From: Tridacna crocea
Taxonomy: Eukaryota; Mollusca; Bivalvia; Cardiida; Cardiidae
DNA length: 64,000 nt
Direction of reading: 5' to 3'
NCBI GenBank assembly: GCA_943736015.1
Contig: OX031073.1
Location: forward strand, 28,671,210-28,735,209
The notes beneath the pieces were generated by a model, which ran no database searches, was not told where the DNA came from, and was given only the letters and a program-made list of their open reading frames with translations. The number at the start of each line of letters is the position of its first letter. Within the stretch, counting starts at the first letter, position 1. Positions 43,140 through 55,616 of the stretch are shown piece after piece. The position numbers and the translations under genes are program-made.

Positions 43140-43205
43140 GCTCCACGAAAGCATGGATAGGTAAACTGTCTGCCTCCAAAATTTAACTGAAATAGTATTG
43201 ATAAC
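43140..43205. repeat. Dispersed repeat with 'gaaagcatggatag' core
   Basis: gaaagcatggataggtaaac ... atttaactgaaatagtattg; same unit as at 6730 and 27345. Confidence 0.45.
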
Positions 43206-43209
43206 ATGG

Positions 43210-43435
43210 TTAACCCTTTCCCAAACAAGCCCAGGTTTTTACATGTCTGCAGTAAGTCTTTTGAAAACACTGTGGGAAAAGGAGAAATTGCTCGTAACAA
43301 GCAATTTCTCCTTTTCCCACAGTGTTTTCTACCCTTCTGACAACTTTCAGCCATTTTCTCCAAATTAAAAAATTGTCCTCTGCAAACTCTTTCTGTGCGG
43401 AAGAGTCCAAATTTTGTCGTTTGGGAAAGGGTTAA
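43210..43435 (-). mobile_element. HP4 hairpin element
   Basis: Complete, TTAA both ends; palindrome gagaaattgctcgtaacaagcaatttctc. Confidence 0.88.
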
Positions 43436-44085
43436 TTTACCAAACAAACAGCCTGCAAGAATATAACTAACATAATGTTTGAAAACAGTCTGTATGAAAA
43501 TTTGACAGATTCCAGGTGGAAAATTGGCAAATTTGAACTTTTGACTCAAAATTCCATGGAATCCGGTGTTCACGCCCTCCTCTTAGATAGTGGAAGTTTC
43601 AAATTTCACCTCTGGACAAGAGACCTTCTAAAAAAAGTCTGCCTGGAATCTAGTGCCTTTACGGAATTTATTTACTTAGAATGGGTTAATCATGAAAAAC
43701 ATACAAAGAGCTTATTGAGAAAAGGGATTTTGACCCATTATCAATTATTTCATATAATTCCATCCTTGCAAAATACTGACTTGTATCCAATCTTATTTTC
43801 AGATTCATATTGAAGCAAAAGGAAAAAATGCTACAAACAATTTTTTTTTCAATAAAAGAGACTATGTTTTGAAGTGAGGTACACACAAATTTTTACTATT
43901 ACCTGATGGAGGTAATATTCATATAAATAAAAAGGGTTGGAAGTGAGAAAACAGGTAAGCATTGAAGTGTTACATAAAACTGCACAATGTGAATCTTGCA
44001 GTTAATTATTTGTCATAACATGGGTATAAAACCCTTAACATTTTCATTATTGAATAAATAAATTACACTTTCTCAAAGGCCACAA
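43436..44085. other. No repeat; a plus-strand open frame of uncertain meaning
   Basis: 43475-43813 is open for 112 codons with an unremarkable composition and no recognised motif or splice context; not called a gene. Confidence 0.3.
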
Positions 44086-44129
44086 ATACTGATCTGCTTC
44101 AAGATACGGTGATAGTATGGTCATAGTCT

Positions 44130-44225
44130 ATTATGAATCAATGGACATTGTAGATCAGAGATCAGACAGCACATTCTAAGCAGTCTCATCTTGATTGACA
44201 CTTTCTGCAAAAGCTTCTGGTTAAC
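44130..44225 (-). mobile_element. HP2 fragment, diverged
   Basis: gtagatcagagatcagacag ... cagtctcatcttgattgaca. Confidence 0.55.
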
Positions 44226-44285
44226 CATTTCAAAAACCAAATACTAACTAGCATCCATTGCTCAAGTGGTAGAGCATATTACTTT

Positions 44286-44426
44286 TAACCTGGGTTTAAG
44301 GACCCAGAGCTAGAAGCCTTTTAAAAAACATTGTGGGAAAAGAAGAAACTGCTGGTAACCAGCATTTTCTCCTTTTCCTACAATGTTTCCTACCCACTAG
44401 ACACAAACTTCAATTTTGGAGTTAGG
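44286..44426 (-). mobile_element. HP1 fragment
   Basis: From 'aacctgggtttaaggaccca' through the hairpin to 'cacaaacttcaattttggag'; distal arm absent. Confidence 0.65.
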
Positions 44427-44560
44427 TCAGGTGACCTTATACCTTATATAAGCCCAAACTTGTACAATAATGTGTGGATTTATTCAAGAAAAGGTGTGAA
44501 ATTCCTGAGAAGGCAGTGAACTTCTAAACAAATGCCTCTAGAAGGGCTTTTATCATTTGC

Positions 44561-44789
44561 TTAACCCACTACCAAACGACAATATTTAAGACTGGTTGAA
44601 ATTGAAAGCATTTGCAGATGACAAAATAAAAGTGACTGAAAATTTGAAATTTGTTTTGTGAGGGGTAGAAAACATTGTGGGAAAAGGAGAAAATGCTGGT
44701 TACCAGCATTTTCTCCTTTTCCCACAATGTTTTCTAAAGGCTTCTTTCTCAGGGGCATCATAAGTAGGGATTGTGTGGTAATGGGTTAA
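44561..44789 (+). mobile_element. HP1 hairpin element
   Basis: Complete, TTAA both ends, very well preserved. Confidence 0.9.
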
Positions 44790-45020
44790 ATTATAAATAT
44801 TGTTGTAATTTTGCATTTTTAGCATAAATTACACATACAGATCAAATAAAATTTGATTTTTGCAAAAATGTTTAGCTCAAAAATTAAATTTCTAAAGTTG
44901 TAAAATATGAATGTTTAATGATGGTTCTGTGATATAATAGAAAAACTTGGGGAAAAGGAAAAAACGCTGATTACCAGCATTTTCTCCTTTTCGAAGCTAC
45001 AATGATTTCATAAGCCATTT

Positions 45021-45248
45021 TTAACTCTTTCCCAAACAAGCCCTGGTTTTTACGTGTCTGCAGTACAGGTCTTTAGAAAACATAGTGGGAAAAGGAGAAA
45101 TTGCTCGTAATGAGCAATTTCTCCTTTTCCCACAGCGCTTTCTAGCCTATCAGAAAACTTTTTGCCATTCTCATCAAATTCAAAATTGTCATCTGCAAAC
45201 ACTTTGAGTTTGGGACAGTCTAAAATTTGTCATTTGGGAAAGGGTTAA
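45021..45248 (-). mobile_element. HP4 hairpin element
   Basis: Complete, TTAA both ends; palindrome gagaaattgctcgtaatgagcaatttctc. Confidence 0.88.
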
Positions 45249-45274
45249 GCATGTCAGGATTTTGCAGTAAAGGG

Positions 45275-45503
45275 TTAACCCATTACCACACAATCCCTAC
45301 TTTTGACGCCCCTGAGATAGAAGCCTTTTGAAAACACTGTAGGAAAAGGAGAAAATGCTGGTAACCAGCATTTTCTCCTTTTCCCACAATGTTTTCTACC
45401 TTTCCCAGATCAAATTTCAATTTTTCAGTCACCTTTATTTTGTTGTCTGCAAATGCTTTCAATTTGGGCCAGTCTAAAAATTTGTCGTGTAGTAATGAGT
45501 TAA
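45275..45503 (-). mobile_element. HP1 hairpin element
   Basis: Complete. The preceding 27 bases (gcatgtcaggattttgcagtaaaggg) are the right end of a lost copy. Confidence 0.9.
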
Positions 45504-45561
45504 GGCACACTTAATTATATAATTTAAATTATTACCATAAAATCTCAATCTTGCCTGAATT

Positions 45562-45788
45562 TTAACTCATTACCAAATGACAAAATTTTAGGCTTGTTCA
45601 AATCGAAAGCATTTGCAGACGACAAAATTAAAGTGACCGAAAATTGGAAATTTGTTTTGTGAAGGGTAGAAAACATTGTGATAAAGGAGAAAATGCTGGT
45701 TACCAGCATTTTCTCCTTTTCCCACAATGTTTTCTAAAGGTATTTTTCTCAGGGGCGTCAAAAGTAGGGATTGCGTGGTAATGGGTTG
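45562..45788 (+). mobile_element. HP1 hairpin element
   Basis: Left TTAA intact; right end ggtaatgggttgag. Confidence 0.87.
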
Positions 45789-45844
45789 AGCATTAAATTT
45801 TATGGACTGGACTTAATGCGTCTCAGATGCAAGGACTTCTCTTG

Positions 45845-45980
45845 GAAAGGGAAGAAAAAATAGCTAGGAAAAGGAGAAGGTACAAGTGACCAGTATTCTT
45901 GCCTTCTTTGACACAAGGTACATTTTTCAAAATTAATTTCCACAGGGGTCCTTCAAGCCAGGGATTGATTGGTACAAGGT
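45845..45980 (+). mobile_element. HP fragment, very diverged
   Basis: 'gctaggaaaaggagaaggta' ... 'aagccagggattgattggta' still follow the HP1 order. Confidence 0.5.
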
Positions 45981-46274
45981 TTATCTATATGATTTTCAAG
46001 AAAATATGCTCTAAAATTTTAGTAAGCTATAATTATAAAAATGCCAGATTTCTGTGAGACTCATAGAGTGACAGATGCCAAATTTTATGGTGACAGAAAT
46101 CATCCTGATAATTAATGCTATTTTTAGAAGTGCCCTTTTTGGGTACAAAGATGAAATTTTTTAAGAAATAAAAAAATCTGTTCTTTTAGCTGATGGAGAA
46201 AATACTCTAGGAAAAGAAGTAGATGAAAAAAGCAAGTAATTGCTTCTTCTGCCACAAAGGTTTCAAAACCAATC

Positions 46275-46391
46275 CTTTAACCCTTTTCAAGGATCCCATG
46301 GAAAAGGGCTTGTAAAAGCATTGCGGGTAAAGGAGAAAATTAATGCTGGTTACCATCATTTTCTCCTTTTCTCTCAATGTTTTATACAATT
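46275..46391 (-). mobile_element. HP1 element, truncated
   Basis: Left end and hairpin (gctggttaccatcattttctcc); cut by the next copy. Confidence 0.65.
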
Positions 46392-46618
46392 TAACTCTTA
46401 ACCAATAAACAAAATTTTGGACTTGTCCAAATCAAAAGCATTTGCAGACGACAAAATAAATGTAAATCAAAAATTAAAATTTGACATGGGATGGGTAGAA
46501 AACATTGCGGGAAAAGGAGAAAATGCTGGTTACCAGCATTTTCTCCTTTTCCCACTATGCTTTCAAAAGCTTTCTTTCTTAGGGTTGTTAAAAGTCGGGA
46601 TTGTATGGTAAAGACTTG
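46391..46618 (+). mobile_element. HP1 hairpin element
   Basis: Left TTAA intact, right end ggtaaagacttgaa worn. Confidence 0.87.
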
Positions 46619-46693
46619 AAGGAAAAAAATCTTTCATCTGAACAACATGTATGATAATTTGTTGTCTGTAACAGACCTGCAAGATAAATGTGT

Positions 46694-46919
46694 TTAATCC
46701 TTTACCACACAACCCTAAATCTTAATGACGGCAAAAGATAGCCTAAACATTTTAGGTAAACAAGGTAATGCTGGTAACCAACATTTTCTCCGATCCCCCC
46801 AATGTTAATCTGCTCAAAAAGGAAAGGCCACTGTCACATTTGATAAAAGGTTGATTTCTCTATCTGTAGATACTTTGAATTTGTAAAAGGGAAAAAAAAA
46901 CTGTGTGGTAAAGAGTTAA
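46694..46919 (-). mobile_element. HP element, degenerate
   Basis: TTAA both ends (right one shared), weak hairpin. Confidence 0.65.
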
Positions 46920-47148
46920 CTCTTTACCAAACGACAAAATTCAGGCCTAGACCAAATTCAAAGCATTTGCAGACAACATATTGAATGTAGCTAAACAGAT
47001 GACTTCTGTAACTATATGATAGGGTAGAAAACATTGTGGGAAAAGGAGAAAATGCTGTTTACCAGCATTTTCTCCTTTTCCCACAATGTTTTCAAAGGAC
47101 TTCATCCCCAGGGTCGTTAAAACTCGGGATTGTGTGGTAAAGAGTTAA
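46916..47148 (+). mobile_element. HP1 hairpin element
   Basis: Complete, TTAA both ends. Confidence 0.89.
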
Positions 47149-47418
47149 AATGAAATGCAGAGTGGTAAAGAGTGAAGGAGAGTTTAGTATAATTAAATAT
47201 GGTAAATTGAACCAGTTTAAATACCCCAAGATTTTGCACAAATATCAACCACAAGACAAAAGTGCCATACCTGCCGGCAAATTCACAAAATCTTTTCTCC
47301 TATAGAAAATCAGCGACCATGACCGAGAGACACTTAAATCGGCCCTGTAAACTTGTCTCACCAAAACTCTGATGGGAATATCCGATTGCCCTTTACCCTC
47401 TTTTACGGCATTATACCT

Positions 47419-47721
47419 CTAACTCCTTACCAAACAACAAAGTGTTAGACTGGTCCATATTGAAAGTATTGACGGCAAAATAATGTATCTAAAAAAAATT
47501 GAAATTTGTTTCCAGCAGACTGGTCCAAATTCAAAGCATTTGCAGACGACAAAAATGAAGGTAACTCAAAAATTGAAATATTTTTCCAGCAAGGAAAGAC
47601 AAATTGTTGGAAAAGGAGAAAATGCTGGTTACCAGCATTTTCTCCTTTTCCCCCACAATGTTTTCAAAAGTCTTCTTCCTCAATCGGTGTTAAATGTCGT
47701 CATTGGGTGATAAAGGGTTAA
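47419..47721 (+). mobile_element. HP1 element with a duplicated left arm
   Basis: 'agactggtccaaattcaaag' ... 'gaaatttgtttccagcag' appears twice, about 80 bases apart, before the hairpin; right TTAA intact. Confidence 0.82.
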
Positions 47722-48851
47722 AATGCTGGTCATCGGCATTGTCTCTTTTTCTTTCAATGTTTTCAGAAACTTTTCTAAGGGTTTGTAAAACTTCATTGAT
47801 TGTATGATATTTAAATCCATTTTCAACATTATTTCAACTATATCATGGCCAGTGCACAAATCCTCACTTTTCTTGAGTTTTTTTAACAAGTATTCGGCAC
47901 AATATTCTTTTCAGACCACTGGCTGCTTTCTCACATAACTTTCACTCAAACAATGATCAGCAGTGACAGAGAGGAATGAATCCTGAAGAAATGACAATCA
48001 GTATCCATGCTACCACCCACAAACCAACCCAACAACCAACCAACCAACCAGCCAATCAATCAATCAATCAATCAAGTTTATTGTTCATATCATACATAAT
48101 GATACATGAATAAAGAGCACAACTTCCATAGAAAAAGAATTACAGAAAGTGATGGTCACTTGTGATGATCATCAATCTCCAGAAAAAAATTGGTCAAGCC
48201 AGGGATCAAACCAACAAGCCCTGTTCTTGAGACCTGTGTGCAACCAACTGTACAACCAGGACTTTGCTATAAAACTTCAGTTACATTGTAGGGTGGAAAA
48301 GGGATAACTGTCTAAGTCTATACATATATATGGAGACAAATACATAGCTGATGTATTTGTCCACAGAGAAGCGCGTGGGCATTCAAGTTAGATCAGGTGG
48401 ACTCGATCAATTTATTTAGCAATAAACTGAGATTTGTGGATTGTACACTTATCCCCAGGACAAGATAACTTTCTCATTCTCAAAGATAGTTACCTTGTCA
48501 TCCTGCATATGTTACAACTCTAAAAAAAAAATCTTGCAATGAGTCTAACAAAATTAATTAACCTCTTTTCTAGCAAAAGTCTATATATTTTATTCATAAC
48601 TGTTTGCAAAAAAAAATGCATATTCTGGTGTCAAACAAAACAATGGTTACCATAAACATTGCCAAATTAAAAATGAAATTTTCTCTATCAGTGAACAGAA
48701 ATTTAGACTTTGCCTTTTTGAAAGTAGGTTTATGTGACAAATGTGATGTGGGGGAGAAAGGGAAATTGCTAGTTATAAAATTTCAGCTTTTCTCTCAGTG
48801 TTTCAATAGTTGTCTTCCCAGTTTTATATAAACAGGATTTGGGGAAAAGGA
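47722..48851. other. No gene; simple repeat and dispersed-repeat pieces
   Basis: A decayed HP half at 47724-47800; (CCAA/CAAT)n at 48020-48074. Otherwise AT-rich sequence with nothing recognised. Confidence 0.45.
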
Positions 48852-49082
48852 TTAACCCTTTACCACATGATCCCTCGTGTACATGATTATGGAAAACAGG
48901 ACAAAATGAAAACATTGTGGGAGAAGGAGAAAATGCTGGTAACCAGCATTTTCTCCTTCTCCCACAATGTTTTAATACCTTTCAGAAACAAATCCAAGTA
49001 TTTTATTGACATTTAAATAGTCATCCGTAAATGCTTTCAACTTGTACCAGTCTAAGATATTGTTGTATGTGTAAAGGGTTAA
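48852..49082 (-). mobile_element. HP1 hairpin element
   Basis: Complete; right TTAA shared with HP3. Confidence 0.87.
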
Positions 49083-49307
49083 CCCTTTACTCCATAGATA
49101 CTCGTTTTAACACATTGCCTGTAGGAGCCTTTGGAAAGCATTGTGGCAAAAGGTGAAATTGCTCGTGACGAGCAATTTCACATTTTGCCACAATGTTTTC
49201 TATGCTATCAAAAGGTGTCATATACACATAAGAAACAGCTTCATCCTTGCTGTTATTTAGGGTCAATTAGAGATACCATAGAAATGCCTTATGGGGTAAG
49301 GGGTTAA
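49079..49307 (-). mobile_element. HP3 hairpin element
   Basis: Complete, reverse orientation, TTAA both ends. Confidence 0.9.
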
Positions 49308-49554
49308 ATCAGGTATAGAGTAATTATGAAAGTGGCCTGAGGGATAGTGGTCAGTTATCATGGCCCTGTCCTTTTGTCCTTGCACCACACCTGAACTCGG
49401 CCATAAAATGTAAATGATTCAATTGACAAAAATCTTTTAATCTCTTTAATATTTTCCACCTTTTTATCAGAGACTTTAACTGAAAATTCAATATGTATAT
49501 GTCTAAAAATGTATTTGTAATGCACTCAATCCATGTATCAATCAATCCATGCAT

Positions 49555-49775
49555 GCATCAATCAATCAATAAAAATCAATCGACCAACCAACCAACCAAC
49601 CAATCAACAAACCCACCAACCAACCCATCCATGCACCAACCCACCCACCCACCAACCAAACAATCAACAAAACCACCAACCAACCCATCCATGCACCAAC
49701 CCACCCACCAACCAAAGAAATAACAAACCAAACAACCAACCAACCAACCCACCTACCAATCAATCAATCAATTGA
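49555..49775. repeat. (CCAA)n-rich compound microsatellite
   Basis: accaaccaacc / catccatgcaccaaccca units including a duplicated ~66-bp block (about 49612 and 49678). Long frames here are repeat translations. Confidence 0.88.
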
Positions 49776-49894
49776 TTAGTTAAATTGTCTGTAATGTAAA
49801 CAAGTAAAATGTGAGTTTGAGATTGAGTGAATGGGTAGATGAGTGTGTGTGGATGAACCAAGAAACTGAACAACTCACCAACTGACTTACTAAA

Positions 49895-49909
49895 TCCATC
49901 CATCCATCC

Positions 49910-49988
<79 letters not shown>

Positions 49989-49990
49989 CA
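49895..49990. repeat. (CAAT)n microsatellite
   Basis: About 20 tandem caat units preceded by ccat units. Confidence 0.92.
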
Positions 49991-50078
49991 CCCATCTTTT
50001 GCTTTCTCATTTTGTCATTAAGCTGCCTGAATTTCATAGATCAGATTACTTCAGAATTTCAAATTTGTGTGTCTGAAT

Positions 50079-50304
50079 TCAACTCATTACCAAACGACAA
50101 TATTTTTGGCTTGTCCAAATAGAAAGCATCTGCAGACGACAAATAAGTGACTGAAAATTTGAAATTTATTTTTTGAAGGGTAGAAAACATTGTTGGAAAA
50201 GGAGAAAATGCTGGTTATCAGCATTTTCTCCTATCCCAACAATGTTTTCTAAGGGTTTCTTTCTCAGGGGCGTCAAAAGTAGGGACTGTGTGGTAATGGG
50301 TTAA
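50079..50304 (+). mobile_element. HP1 hairpin element
   Basis: Left TTAA changed to tcaa; right TTAA intact. Confidence 0.87.
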
Positions 50305-50473
50305 GGAATTGTATATGAGAATTCAGAGCGTTTCATGCAAAAAGAGGAATATTTCATTTTTTTTCCTGGGAATGATATGTCTCTTGGAAAACATTGATAA
50401 AAACTTCTAAATATATTTCCCCTTATACTCATGACCCTAAAGAAACTACTGTTACCTGAAAAAAATGTGAAAT

Positions 50474-50585
50474 TTAACCCTTTGCCACACAATTGCAAGT
50501 TTTCACAACCCGAAAGGAAGAAACCTTATGAAAGCATTTTCAGAAAAAATGAGTAAATGCTGATAACAAGCAAATAAAGTGTGGC
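50474..50585 (-). mobile_element. HP1 element, truncated by HP3
   Basis: Left end through the start of the hairpin (gctgataacaagc). Confidence 0.65.
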
Positions 50586-50814
50586 TTAACCCTTTACTCC
50601 ATAGATACTCATTTCTATGCATTGCCTGTAGGAGCCTTTGGAAAACATTGTGGCAAAAGGTGAAATTGCTCGTGACGAGCAATTTCACTTTTTGTCACAA
50701 TGTTTTCTATGCTATCAAAAGGTGTCATATACACATAAGAAACAGCTTCATCCTAGCTGTTATTTAGGGTCAATTAGAGATACCTTAGATATGCCTCATA
50801 GGGTAAAGGGCTAA
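50586..50814 (-). mobile_element. HP3 hairpin element
   Basis: Complete; right end worn (gggctaaa). Followed to 50911 by the right half of an HP1 copy ending in TTAA. Confidence 0.88.
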
Positions 50815-50911
50815 ATATTGGCAACTTGCATTTTCTCCATTTCCCAAAATGTTTTAAAAGCCTTTTTCTTCAGAGATGTGACAACTTTTGATTGTGGGGT
50901 AAAGGGTTAAT

Positions 50912-51749
50912 TAATGCATATATATTTTATTTCAATCATTCAGAGAGAACTGCTGAAACTGCTTGGGAGCCCGGGGGAGAGGGGGAGGGATTTATAACCA
51001 AGTGAATGGAGTAAAGTAACGTCGAAGGCAACTTATATTTTTCATAGAAAGCAAAAAACTGTGCTGTTGTTTGATTGTTACCCTTAAGCGCAAATTTAAT
51101 TGGGGACGAATTATCTTGTTCATACAATATTCATTTATCTGGCAGTAGCCATACTATAGCAAAGAGTGCATAACTCCTCAGATATAAGCTTTGCAATGAA
51201 TCCATTTAAAAGATTTCATGAGAAAAGCAGAATATCCTACATTGACAGAAAGGATGACAAAAATGCAGTTTACCTGTAAAATCTATTAGTCTGGCCGGTT
51301 TTTCTTTTCTCAATTCTCTTACGTCCGAAATACTGCGTTTTATTATTGCACTGAATTATTTTCTTTAAGCATTAAGCCTTTGAATTTTATCATTTCTTTC
51401 CTTATCATTTACATATATCTTAAAACAGTCCAAATTGCGTTAACATTCATCAATTAACTGTACCCAACACCTCCATGCTCATGTGTTTTGGTGTGCTAGT
51501 CTGAACCCTGTAATCTTCCGAACCACTGGTCCATTTCTCCTTGTTTTTCAAATAAACCACTGAGCGTGGATGGTGGAAGAACTCTTGCCTCATTTTTTGG
51601 TTAAATACTTCACAACTTCTTCCCAAAAAATATTAAGGTTTTCTGTCACATGCATGGTGATTTCTCTCTTCTCCAATGAGGTAAACTAGTTTCTGCGTTT
51701 TGCACCTCCCTTCCATATTTACACTACAAAAATGGAAAGAAAAGTTCAT
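50912..51749. other. No gene or repeat recognised
   Basis: AT-rich, no convincing splice-flanked frame. Confidence 0.45.
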
Positions 51750-51990
51750 TAACCCTTGATTACCTCCATGAAAATGTATTTTGAAAATAATGTGGAAACA
51801 AGAAAATCTTGGAAACTAGCATTTTCTCCTTTTCTGACTGTGACAAATGTTTTTTTTCTATCAAACACTAAACCCATTTTTGAACTACATTCCCAATATG
51901 TTTTCAACTCTGTCAGAGACAAATTTCATTGCTTGAACTACATTTCATTTGTTGTCTGCAATTCCTTTTTATTTCAGCAAGTCGAACTAG
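51750..51990 (-). mobile_element. HP element, very diverged
   Basis: ttaacccttgattacctcca, 'tagcattttctccttttctg' and 'catttgttgtctgcaattcc' keep the HP1 order. Confidence 0.5.
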
Positions 51991-52009
51991 AGCTGTGACT
52001 TAATACCCC

Positions 52010-52260
52010 TGCCAGCCCTTTGACAGAAAAAAGTGTCAAATTCAAGGGGAGATAATTCTTCAACCAGGAAAAGTTGACACTTGAAAAGTGCATCTTGCAA
52101 TCTTTGATATATGATTAATATATGTGCAAAGTTTCAATACAGTTGAAGGGAAACTGCAGGAGGAGTTTGCGACACAAAGTTACTGGTGTTTTGTACACAG
52201 ACGGACAGACACACAGACAAACAGGATGATTCCAGTATACCCCGAAAACATTCATTTTGT
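52010..52260. repeat. Bivalve-type dispersed repeat
   Basis: 'caaggggagataattcttca', 'tgcaaagtttcaatacagtt' and 'cagacggacagacacacaga' + 'gattccagtataccccg' in the order I know from bivalve genomes. Confidence 0.6.
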
Positions 52261-52322
52261 TGGGGGGGGAGGGTTTACAAGAATTTCTTATTTTTTTTGT
52301 AGTTTATATAGAAGTAGTTTGT

Positions 52323-52412
52323 ACTTACCAGCATTTTCTCCTTTTTCCGAAATGTCTTCAAAAGGTTTCTTTTTCAGGGTTGTTAAAAGTTGGGATTGTG
52401 TGGTAAAGGGTT
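52323..52412 (+). mobile_element. HP1 fragment (right half)
   Basis: Starts at the hairpin right arm (accagcattttctccttttt) and ends gtgtggtaaaggg. Confidence 0.7.
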
Positions 52413-52906
52413 TAGAAGAACTCAATTATTAATCAAACATTCTTTAACTTATCGTTTGCCGTGTGGTCCAATGGCTCAAAAAGTCTGCATTGCGGTTTGC
52501 TCTTATTAAAAAAATCTCACTGACACAATGCTTTCAAAGGTTACCTCACTGCATGACAAAAAACTCTGCTGTGCTGGACGTAAACGGGGTTTCTGTAAAT
52601 TACAGATATGGTAAAATGGACATACTGTATGTAGATACATTCTTATCTTGAATGTGTGAAGGATATATGTTTTCTTAACCTTTTTTTAGGTGGTCTAGTT
52701 TTAGCATTTGTTATATTTGTAGGATTTTCATTAATTATGATTTATTCTGATTGATAAAAACTTGAAGTCAAAAACTGTTAAAGACAGGTGAAGGTGTGAT
52801 AAATATTATACTGCATATTAATCTCTTTATTAAGAAGGCTGAGTAGAATACAGAAAATCGTACAGATATACCCATACACGGAGTAATTCCCCTTGAATAA
52901 AGTTAT

Positions 52907-53710
52907 TTAACCCTTTCCCAAACAATCCTTGGTTTTTACGGGTCTGGCATAGTAGCCTTCTGAAAACATTGTGGGAAAAGGAGAAAATGCTGGTTCTTCC
53001 GGTCTGGAATGGTAGCCTTTTGAAAGCATTGTGGGAAAAGGAGAAAATGCTGGTAACCAGCAACTATCTTCCGGTCTGGAACGTTGTCTGCACATGTCAT
53101 ATTCTTCCAAGATTTGACTGTCTTATATGATGCATCAGTACTAGCCCCGAAAGCGGGCTGACTGTAACATTACGCTCTATAAAGTAGCAATGTTGAAAGT
53201 AGCTTTTAGGTAACAATACGTTTGAGGAAAATGAGACCTTCTTTAGCAACCGATTTCTCTAAATTGGTGATCATAGTTGAGTGAATTGCACGAGGTAGTG
53301 TTGTATTTGGGTAAACCTTTTTTTTCGTTGTTTTAAATTCAAAGTAATGATTGTCGCGTAGGAAAGTGGTTCGGTTCTGTACCCAGGATGCCCATATCAG
53401 ATAGATGAGTATTTATAGAATGCAATCTAGCGGGAGATAATGGGTCTGGAATGGTAGCCTTTTGAAAACATTATGGGAAAAGGAGAAAAAGCTGGTAACC
53501 AGCTTTTTCTCCTTTTCCCTGAATGTTTTCTACCCTATCGTAGACAGAAATAATCTTTTCAGCAAGAGTTGAATTGTTGTCTGCAAATGCTTTCAATGTT
53601 TTCTACCCTATCGTAGACAGAAATAATCTTTTCAGCAAGAGTTGAATTGTCGTCTGCAAATGCTTTCAATTTGGTCTAGTCCAAAAGTTTGTCGCTTGGG
53701 AAAGGGTTAA
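52907..53710 (-). mobile_element. Rearranged HP1/HP4 element carrying an inserted 362-bp-family element
   Basis: TTAA to TTAA. Contains a direct duplication of 'gtggtagcctttt...gggaaaaggagaaaatgctgg' before the insertion and a ~70-bp tandem duplication (53526-53665, 'ctaccctatcgtagacagaa'). Confidence 0.8.
53082..53440 (-). mobile_element. ~359-bp element, intact copy
   Basis: Inverse of the element at 14857-19938, from cgttgtctgcacatgtcata to gcgggagataatg. Exact 9-bp target duplication GGTCTGGAA (53073-53081 and 53441-53449). Confidence 0.82.
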
Positions 53711-55429
53711 AAACCTGCTTTGATCACACACCCACAAAAAAATTATAATGATATGACATCTTTATAAGAATTTAAAGTAACTTGATAATAAAAGGTCGAG
53801 TTTAAAAAGTGCTCTAAAAAATAAGGTGTCGATATTAGCAAAGTTTGCAAACATTTTTCCACCGGGGATCGAAATGACCAAAATATGTCGAACTGACAGG
53901 GTGTCGAAATTAGCGGGTGTTCAAATGACTGCCATTCGATAGAAACAAGTTTTTACAACTGTAGATACCAACCTCTCTCAATTATGCGCCCTATTTTCTT
54001 TATTTTCTTTCCAACGAACGTAAAGTGTTGTATTGAACAAATTTCAAATTTTTCTCACAATTCAAACTTTTATCCGAATATATCTACAATCCGGATACTG
54101 TACAGATAATTCCCGTTCATGTTTACTGTTTTTTCTTGTCCTTGATATAGTTCATATGCAAAGATCTACACGTGTTTACTTGAAAAAAAAGAAACATGCC
54201 ACTTACAACCCTCGGCACACGTAGAATCGTACAGAAATCAAGGAAATAGCGTCATGTCTTCTCTACCAAGCTTAATTATTTGCTATTTCCGGTTTGTTCC
54301 TTTCGCATCAATTTTTGTTTGTAACACCAATTTACATTGCTTTTTCTCCTCAGTTTGTTTAATTTGTTGCTACTATCGCTTATATTCGTCGATTTAATCT
54401 GCAAGTTTGCCTGGCTTTTTGTTCCGGGCTGATATTCATTCGAAATACAAGGGTCTTGCAAGAGAATGATGAACGACTAATGGTCGAAGGGAAACAACTC
54501 GTACAAAATTTTGTAATTGGTAAAGCTACAGTTGCCTCCCTTATTGAAGAGGAAAGGGCTTATTTCAAACTGCTTCACGTCGTGAGTACGTGCATACCAT
54601 TGAATGGTACGCCTACAAAACAAAGACTCCGCCCAAAACCTCGCGTTGGCTACTTTCGGAGGTGCTTAATTACTGCGGCTAAAGTATGCGCAAAGTATGT
54701 GCAGAAGGCGGGACATGGAACCGCCTCTTCCTGTCTCTGGTCCTTATATGCCTGCGCACCTTACAAAAATGCCAGCCAAGAGCAAGCATAAAACCGAGGA
54801 CGTATAAACACGGTTACGTCTGTAGAGTCGATCCGTTTGACGAAGGATAATTTTTCATCTAGGTGTAACGAATTTCAATCAGTTCATCAGGTGAAATTGT
54901 TAATTTTAACCATTCTAAAAACGACATGCCACAAAAAAAAAGGTCAAACTTACTATTTTTCTTAACAGGCGGCAGGTAATCTCCCGTTTATTTCATGTTA
55001 ATTATAACCGCCAATATTTGAATTTGGAATTTAATGTAAGATCGCGCTACAATAAAAATGCAACATTTGGTAACAGATATCATTGAGGTAATAGATGTTC
55101 AGTAAATGAGATTAATGAGTTATGATAACCACTACGACAACTTAACGCAAACTTACAAACAAAACTATGTTTTCATTTAATGACGATATCGACATATATC
55201 GCTAAATATGGAAGGTCATTTTATAGCTCAAATTCAAAACATAAGTTGGCTTATCACAGTAGGAAGATAATGTTTAGTCAGTAAAATTAATCCCAATGGA
55301 TATCAAACCGCTCCCGTTACAAACCCATAGAGCGCCAAATAAACAAGAGATAACTTCAGTCTAAAAAAAATCTTTCCGAACAATTAAGGTTTTAAAGTTG
55401 CATAAAATTGTACAGAAAGTCTGAGGAAA

Positions 55430-55510
55430 GTGGACGGTGTAGATCAAAGATCAGACTGCACGTTCTGTGAATTCTGATCATGATCTACACAGACTGTAAA
55501 GGCAACTTTT
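55430..55510. repeat. HP2 core palindrome shared by both units
   Basis: gtgtagatcaaagatcagac ... ctgatcatgatctacac; the unit B counterpart is at 62680-62745. Confidence 0.6.
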
Positions 55511-55616
55511 ACTGAATATGGTACTTTGAAGTTTTCGTTTCGAACCTCTGTCGACGATTTGAACAGTGTACCGGAACTCTATCTATCTGATAAAGATTTT
55601 AACTCTATCCAAATAG

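Noticed and set aside
43475-43813. 112-codon plus-strand ORF outside the repeats
   Set aside because: No start context, splice sites, motif or relative was recognised; length is within chance for the window.
44250-44290. tRNA-like 'ttgctcaagtggtagagcat'
   Set aside because: Only an A-box-like stretch; no acceptor stem, anticodon arm or B-box follows, and an HP1 fragment begins at once.
49533-49775. Proline/threonine/asparagine-rich ORFs
   Set aside because: Translations of the CCAA/CAAT microsatellite on both strands.
54456-54791. 111-codon ORF in duplication unit A
   Set aside because: The frame is not kept in unit B although the DNA is similar, and no motif is recognisable.
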